Below, piece by piece: positions 57,901 through 64,000 of a DNA stretch of 64,000 nt. The notes beneath the pieces were generated by a model. That model was given only the letters and a program-made list of their open reading frames with translations. It ran no database searches and was not told the DNA's origin. The DNA comes from Desmodesmus armatus. Taxonomy: Eukaryota > Chlorophyta > Chlorophyceae > Sphaeropleales > Scenedesmaceae. The stretch's first letter is position 1. Every line of letters starts with the position of its first letter. Location: NCBI GenBank assembly GCA_007449985.2, contig VIIQ02000244.1, positions 1 through 64,000 on the forward strand. The letters run 5' to 3'. Both the position numbers and the translations under genes were made by a program.

Positions 57901-60900
57901 CTGCCTACAAAAGGCCAAAACAGGGGCTGTTGCAAACACTGCGCCAGCTTGAAAGCATGTGTGCTGCTGGTGCCCTGACCGGCTTGCCGCCCTGCTGCTG
58001 CTTCCTGCCTGCAGTTGTCCCTCCTGGCTACTACCTGAAGACTCCCGGTCAGGCCGCGCCCTGTCCTCCAGGGGAGTGGAAGGCAGGCATCACCCCTGAC
58101 GGCAACTGCACCAAGTGCACCCGAGGAATGACCACACCAGCAGAAGGGGCAACCTCGGCAACGGAGTGCACAAGTAAGTACACAGCCTGTGCCGGCAGTG
58201 CCGGCCTACTTGACTTGTAATTGATCAGGCGCTGCAAGCAGGGAGACCTGTGCTAGGCACCTTGCATCACGCATGCACGTCCTTTGGGCCCCTCCGCTGC
58301 GTGCCACCTGTTAGTTAGTAAGGATGTTACAAGCAATAATCAGCACCTCGCTGCCAAACCGCCCATGTGGACGCGCACAAAACTTTCATGCTTGGGTCAC
58401 CCATGCTGGGAGCTGTCGAGTGGGGAAACGAAATCCAGCTGCAGCCGCCAGCCCAGAGTGCCGACAGCACCCTTCCCAACATGAGGGCAGTACAAGAGCC
58501 GAATCAGCGTCATCTTACCACCAAAGTGTTTGTCGCTCACGTTGTGCTGCTACCGCCACTGCCGCAGTTGTTGCCAAGGGATTCTACGCCGCCAGCTTTG
58601 ACAACATGGGTGTCGCCAACGCCACAGCAATCTGCCCCCAGAGCTGGTTCTGTCCAGGAGGTGCTGTCACCGCTGCTACTGCTGCATCCTTGGCAGCAGC
58701 AGCAACTCAGTCAGGACAGACACCTCGGCGCCTGGCACAGGCCGTTGCTGCTGCTAGCAGCCCTGGAGACAAGCAGCCATGCCCTGATGGCACCTGGACA
58801 AAGGGCCTCGGGGCGTCAACTGTGCAACAGTGCTGTGAGTCTGTGGGGTCGGACCATGTTTGTATGGGATGCAGGCCATGGCCATGCATGCTGGGCAGTT
58901 GCTGGCCTGTCAATGACAAAGAAAGCTCAAGCATTGCCTATGCTGAGTTTGTGGTTGCTACTTCGAGCCAGTATCCAGCCTACAGCCGTGTACTAGTACA
59001 GCAGTACTGCTTGGGCTTTGAAGTCTTCCCTAAAGATGGCATGCTAAGTTTGCTGAGGTTTGACCTGCTGCTCACTCGTGTGACGTACTCTCCTCCCTCA
59101 CTGCTCATCACCAGTGACCCCTCCCGGGTACTTCACATCAGGCGGCAGCACCAGCCCCTGCCCTGAAGGCCACTTCAGGCCCGACTGGCTGCCCTCAGCA
59201 GAGGCCTCCAGCTGCACCCCCTGTGGTGAGGGAGTCAAGGCGGACAAGACGGACCGCATCACTCGCTACCTGGAGGACGGCACTGAAGTGGAGGTCCCAG
59301 TCACGACAAGCTCTGATGACTGCTGTGAGTGCTTCTGACAGCCAACACGTGATGAGTTGCTGCTGATCCACTCAGTGAGGGGATATCACACGTATGGTGC
59401 TCACCACCTGTGGTGTAGCAATCCATACTGCAATCCATACTGCTGGGTGAAAGCAGTGACGGCCGACAGTGTTTTGGGGACTTTTGGATTTTTATAAATT
59501 AATTACTGCTGGGCGGCAGGGTATAGTTGGGTCCATACTGTCAGTTCGCATGATGTGCAACCTGACCTTGATGTTTGGCTACAGCTGCTGCACTGTTTCA
59601 GCAATCGCCAGCCTGGCTGTCGGCTGAGCTGACAGACCACACTCACACACAATGCTCACTGCCTGCCTGCCTGCCACTTCTACCACAGACATCCAGACGG
59701 GCCAGGGCTTGTACTACGAGACAATCTCCAAGACCTGGCGTGCCAAGAACTGCGTTGCCGACGTCTACGGTGTGTCCAATGCCACCTACGGCCTGACAGC
59801 GTCGCCCTGCAAACCCTGCCCCTCTGGCACGACTGCTGCCAACGCAACCGTCTTCAGCAGCAGTGCACGGTACTACGTCCTCCATGTGGACGGCAGCGGT
59901 GGCTTCAGCAGTGTGGACGCCTGTGTCACACGGCCAGGTGAGTCACTGTTGTGCCCACGTCGTGTTTGCAAGGGTCATTTTACGGCTGTAATATTGGCTC
60001 AGGCTGTCACAATCGTTGCAATGTGTTGCCAACCAGCTGGTGCGGTAACTTACCTTCAAGACAACACACCATCTCCTACCATGCAGTTGAATAACGCGCT
60101 TGGCTGCACACAAGGCCTCAGGCCTCTTACAACAGCTGTGAATCATTTGCGGTGTAGATTACCAGCACCACTCAGCACTGCACATCTATGCACATCACCT
60201 GGTTGTGTCTCAGCCTGGTTGGTGGGCTGTTTGTCTCTGGTGCACGGCGGAATGTACTATGGCCTTGTACAAAAGCCTGGTTGGTGGGCTGTTTGTCTGT
60301 GGTGCACGGCACAATGTACTACGCCCTTTGTACAACCGAATGACCTTCACTCTGACTGCCGCCATACTTTTGGTGTCCAGGCTATGGCATGACTGGCAGA
60401 GGCGCCCAGCGGTGTGACCAGGGCTTCTACAACCCCGGCAACAACCGTGAGACCTGCAAGGCCTGTCCCTATGGCTACACCACGCCTGCTGCTGGCACCG
60501 GCATCACCAGTGCAGACTGTCGTGTAGAGCTGGGCCAAGGTGCCCCCACAGGACCAATGGGACCCTGCCCCATAGGTGAGGCCGCAGCGTGAACACTTCG
60601 CTGGCCAGCAGTGGCTGGCCCAAGCCACTAAGCTAAGTCAAGCAAACACGCACAGCGTCCACATGCAGTCACATCACGACTGATGATGACCCTTACCATA
60701 CCAGTTCTCAGCATCATGCATGATGCCGGTCCAGGGCCCTACTTTGAAGCGAAGTGTTTCAGAAAACGCCTTGAGTGTTGGGAGCAAATCTGCAATGGAT
60801 TGCCTCAGAGTTGCATAGTAGGCTGACTCATGGATTGCTGCACAGGAGCGGGAATCCTGTGTGACACTAAAGATGGTGTTGTTTGGTCCTTACCTGCAGG

Positions 60901-63485
60901 CACGTACAACGACATGCTCAGCAGCAATGCAACCACTGCTTGCAAGAGGTGCCCCACAGGCCGCACAACAGCCGCTCCTGGCGCAAACTCCCTCGACGAC
61001 TGCCAGCGTGAGTTGGCGTGCCTGTTTAGGAACAGCAGGATCAGCCATCGTACTTCCTCTTGCAAGGATGCTGTGTCATGCCATGTGTTGACAGTGATGG
61101 GCGATGCTTTATATGGCTGATACAAGGGCCTCTCGGCCCTGTGTTGCTGCCCTGGTCTTCTACAACAGTGTTCCACGGGTGTACACACGTGTGCTTGTTG
61201 TTGTGATGGCTGAAACAGTGTGCGCGCCAGGATGGGGTGGCCTGGAGTGCAGCACTCCTTGTGGTGGTGCTGGAGTCAACGCCACCTGGGGAGGCCCCGG
61301 GCGCACTATGGCCATCGGTGCGCCAACACCCTGTACGCCCTGCTCAGGAGCCGGCAAGACTGTGACATACTCCTTCATATGGTGCGTTACACACACATGC
61401 TGCCTGGGGCTGTCTGATCAGCGGGACAGGGACCGGGGAGTCGCAGGCATGTTCATCGGCAGCGAAGAGGAAGTACAGACTGGGCTGTCAAAGCTCCGCC
61501 CAGTATACGCATGTGTTCGTCACAAGGAAACGACCGCGACCAAACGTGTGCACAGCAGCTGGGCAGGACGAAAAATTCGTTCGTTCTGCAACGACGACTG
61601 CGGAAACTGCGGTACGACTGTAACGGGGAGCCATTACAATGAGCCACGGCGGATAGAGTGGACCAGACGGTTTTAATTTAGAAACACGTTAAGGTGCCCT
61701 GTATGCGCACGCAAGTGTAGGGTCCAGGGACAGCGGGGTACAGCTAAGATATCAGCGGTCTTGACCGCTGGCACCACACCTGCACCTTGCAGCAGCCCTG
61801 CACTTCAATTGCTTCTCAGAGCCACTGGTGGCACCTGCGAGCAGTGAGGCATAACCACATGTCCCTCAGGAAGGATCTCTTGCTAGTAGCTACTGCTATC
61901 AATTCTGCATAACCAATTTTGCTCAACTCCAAGCTTGCTTTGCACTTTCAGGAACATGGGCAATGAGGTGTACTCTCCTCGAGTGGTTTCTCGGATAGGG
62001 GCGGCCAGCCCTGTTGAGTGTCTGTCGGAGTTCACCCAGATTGTGGACGGCAACTACTTCCTTCCCCTCAGCAGCAACGAGGGAGTGACAGAGGTGCCAG
62101 GGATTGCCAACTTCTCTGCTTGCGTGGACCTGTGCAGCGCCTACCAGTGCCAGATCGTCACCTACGACTATCAGGCCCTGACATGCTCCGTGCGGGTGTC
62201 GCTTCCACCAGTGTATGAAGGGTGAGTAAGCGCCTGCAGCATGGGATGGTGCTGTTCGATGATCAAGTGCAGGCACTTCGTTCCAGTCTATACCAGACTA
62301 AACTAGACTGAATGTCAGTGGGGCACCGGTGCAAGCACGTGCAGCCATGGGTCACCGTGACAAGGGCTTGACACTGCCAGAATTCTTGTTTGAAAACCAT
62401 TACTCCACCATGTCCAATGTTGTAGTATCACACACTGCTAGCCGAGTGAACCACGACCACCACGACCACCAAGACCACAACCACCAAGACCACCCCAACT
62501 CGCTGCAGCTGAGTGCCTCTGAACAGCCTGGTGTTTGTGCTGCACCCGCAGGATGCCTTGGATTGCCTTGAAGCTCTACACCTCCAATCATCTGGGGGCA
62601 GGCTCTGCAAGCTTCAACAATGAAACAAGGCCCAAGTCGTTGGCAAATGGTGTGTACGCTTTCTACCAGGTGCGTTGGCCCCGCGCGATGCTGCTGTGCA
62701 ACGTGGACTGCAACCTACGTGTCATGATCTTGCTATGTTAGCAATTGTCGATCAAAGTTCGTGGCCATCCACAGTATTGGGTGACACATTGTTGCCTTCT
62801 CTTGTCTGGAGTTTTTTGCTGATACACTACCATCAGGGTGTCCATCCTAAGGATTTTTTCAGGTTGCAACGTAGTGTTTGAAGTCTCAATTCAGATAATG
62901 TATGTCCTGGCAATCACATACTTCAGCGGCTGTGTGCATCCGATGCAGTGCAAAGTTTGGCGTGTTGGCTGTGTGTGCCTGTCACGGCTTTCTGTGGCAC
63001 ATACTCGCAACATAATTTATCTTTTCTGCTCATCTGCGGTGCTTTCTGACCCTTGCAGGAGCCTCATGCACTATCTGTGGGTATCCAAGAGCCTGCACCG
63101 GGGCGCGCCAGCTTCAAGAGTGTGCAGGAATGCATCCAGACATGCGACGACATGGGTGTGACCTGTTCAGGCATCACGGTGCTGACAACAGTGAAGCCAG
63201 CGGCTATCGGCCCCACCTGTGCCCTTATCAAGGCCAACACCAAGCCTGGGGTCAGCAAGCGCACCATGATCCGTGCTGACCTGAACCGCTTTGTCATACC
63301 TGCTTCAATCCTTTGCCCGAGCGGTTACACACCTGGGGAAGAGGGTATGCTCACATGCACACCGGTCACCACACCGGCAGTGGTCAGCCTCTTTATGAGG
63401 GCACCAGGCACCTGCAGCGAGTCTCTCATTTACAGCGTGCGCAACTCCCTATTCAGTTTCTTGTCCAACCCTGACACAGCCTATG
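54961..63485 (+). CDS. Large secreted Cys-rich protein with GCC2/GCC3 (ephrin-receptor-like) modules, 3'-partial
   Basis: Fifteen exons join in phase to 928 residues and the gene continues past the right edge: 54961..55055, 56342..56472, 56835..56906, 57112..57207, 57459..57629, 58015..58173, 58568..58834, 59115..59324, 59689..59937, 60381..60575, 60846..61007, 61219..61381, 61952..62221, 62552..62669 and 63059..63485. Exon 1 is a signal peptide (MKTALSAVVLCGAILVIFA, then AAAW). Exons 2-11 encode GCC2/GCC3-type repeats: GYY followed by CPPG, CxxCPxGxTT and a closing Cys (CKACPYGYTTPAAG, CKRCPTGRTTAAPG, CPDGTW). Exons 12-15 hold longer Cys domains with a PAN-apple-like look (ACVDLCSAYQCQIVTYDY; ECIQTCDDMGVTC). 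This type is common in algal wall, matrix or ciliary surface proteins; a ligand or adhesion role is inference. The long first intron makes the signal-peptide link probable but not proven. Confidence 0.82.
60213..60336. repeat. 62-base tandem duplication in an intron of the Cys-rich gene
   Basis: Units 60213..60274 and 60275..60336 share CCTGGTTGGTGGGCTGTTTG, the GTGCACGGC word and AATGTACTA, with a few substitutions. Confidence 0.9.
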
Positions 63486-63535
63486 GTGAGTTCTGCTAGG
63501 GGTGGAGGGTGTTTCGATGTATTGAGAGATAGAAA

Positions 63536-64000
63536 GAAAGATTCGGCTACACCCCCTTTGTATCGTAACGTGGTAGGATTCCTCCCAATGGCCTCGCATT
63601 TTTTGCGGGCGGCTCATCAAAACATGCTTGAGGGCTAAGGCGATGGCACTCGCGGCCCCACTCTCTTCCCAGGGGCACACCAGGTGGCCTTAAAAACCCA
63701 CCGACCATTCGAAATGTTGTCCCACATGGGAGATTGGATGCTGGAAGGCATCACCCTTGACCCACAGGGGGAGTCCCCCAGTCTCGACCTAAGGAGACCT
63801 TGAAACCCTAGGGTAGCACACCCGATGGTGGGCTCCATGTCTGTGCCGGATGTAATCTGCACTCTTCCAACCTTTGCCTCAAGCGCTCTAGGCAGTAAGC
63901 AACATTAGGGGGTTCCTCTCCCTTCCGAAGTGTAGTGGCACTACACTTGCCCATGTCAGCAACCTAGCTTGGGGTGCTTGACGTTCCCCCTAGGGGATGC
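63536..64000. mobile_element. Possible retroelement end, partial
   Basis: After the last visible exon the sequence changes character: long runs of CCC/GGG-flanked text, no CAG triplets and few TG/CA words, with an A/G-rich GATAGAAAGAAAG boundary at about 63528..63541. On the minus strand that boundary would be a short T/C-rich tract. The look is of a dispersed element, perhaps a LINE end, inserted in an intron of the Cys-rich gene and running off the window. No reading frame or terminal repeat is identified. Confidence 0.3.

Overview
The window is nuclear DNA of a green alga, most likely a chlorophyte of the class Chlorophyceae. The evidence is: many short exons joined by GT-AG introns (mostly GTGAG donors and GCAG acceptors), mixed GC-rich composition, very frequent CAG/GCA triplet runs that become poly-Gln or poly-Ala, long C or G homopolymers in introns, organelle transit peptides, and the gene set (BBS4, HFM1/MER3, CK1, PTRHD1, PrimPol-like primase, ephrin-receptor-like Cys-rich surface protein). 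The species cannot be read from the sequence. BBS4 implies a lineage that builds or recently built cilia; HFM1 implies meiosis.

Layout. 0.3-3 kb (-): unrecognised Cys/His-rich multi-exon gene, probably running off the left edge. 3.8-4.7 kb (+): PTRHD1-type peptidyl-tRNA hydrolase. 6.85-10.75 kb (-): casein kinase 1 with a long near-perfect hairpin in an intron. 11.7-12.3 kb (-): NTF2/SnoaL-like organelle protein. 12.7-17.5 kb (+): PrimPol-like archaeo-eukaryotic primase. 18.3-21.5 kb (-): complete 10-exon BBS4 with two GC-AG introns. 21.6-33.3 kb (-): 21-exon HFM1/MER3 helicase with a roughly 900-residue low-complexity tail. 34.2-36.9 kb (-): secreted alginate-lyase-family protein. 37.3-40.2 kb (-): TPR-fused methyltransferase. 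40.6-41.0 kb (+): small zinc-finger protein. 42.3-42.75 kb (-): small Cys/His protein of unknown role. 45.2-48.9 kb (+): membrane-anchored U-box protein with a HeLo/MLKL-like N-terminus. 49.6-51.2 kb (+): Pro/Ala-repeat protein. 53.0-53.7 kb (+): possible secreted Cys-rich protein. 54.96 kb to the right edge (+): large secreted Cys-rich (GCC2/GCC3, ephrin-receptor-like) protein built from symmetric phase-1 exons; its 3' end is outside the window.

The genes are not an operon and do not form one pathway. Shared themes are DNA transactions (PrimPol, HFM1), cilium trafficking (BBS4) and extracellular or cell-surface products in the right half. The most unusual signal is structural: at least five places in three genes carry a decayed copy of an exon end together with its splice site, sitting in the adjoining intron. 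All exon borders were worked out by eye from splice signals, reading phase and family similarity; no search or alignment was run.
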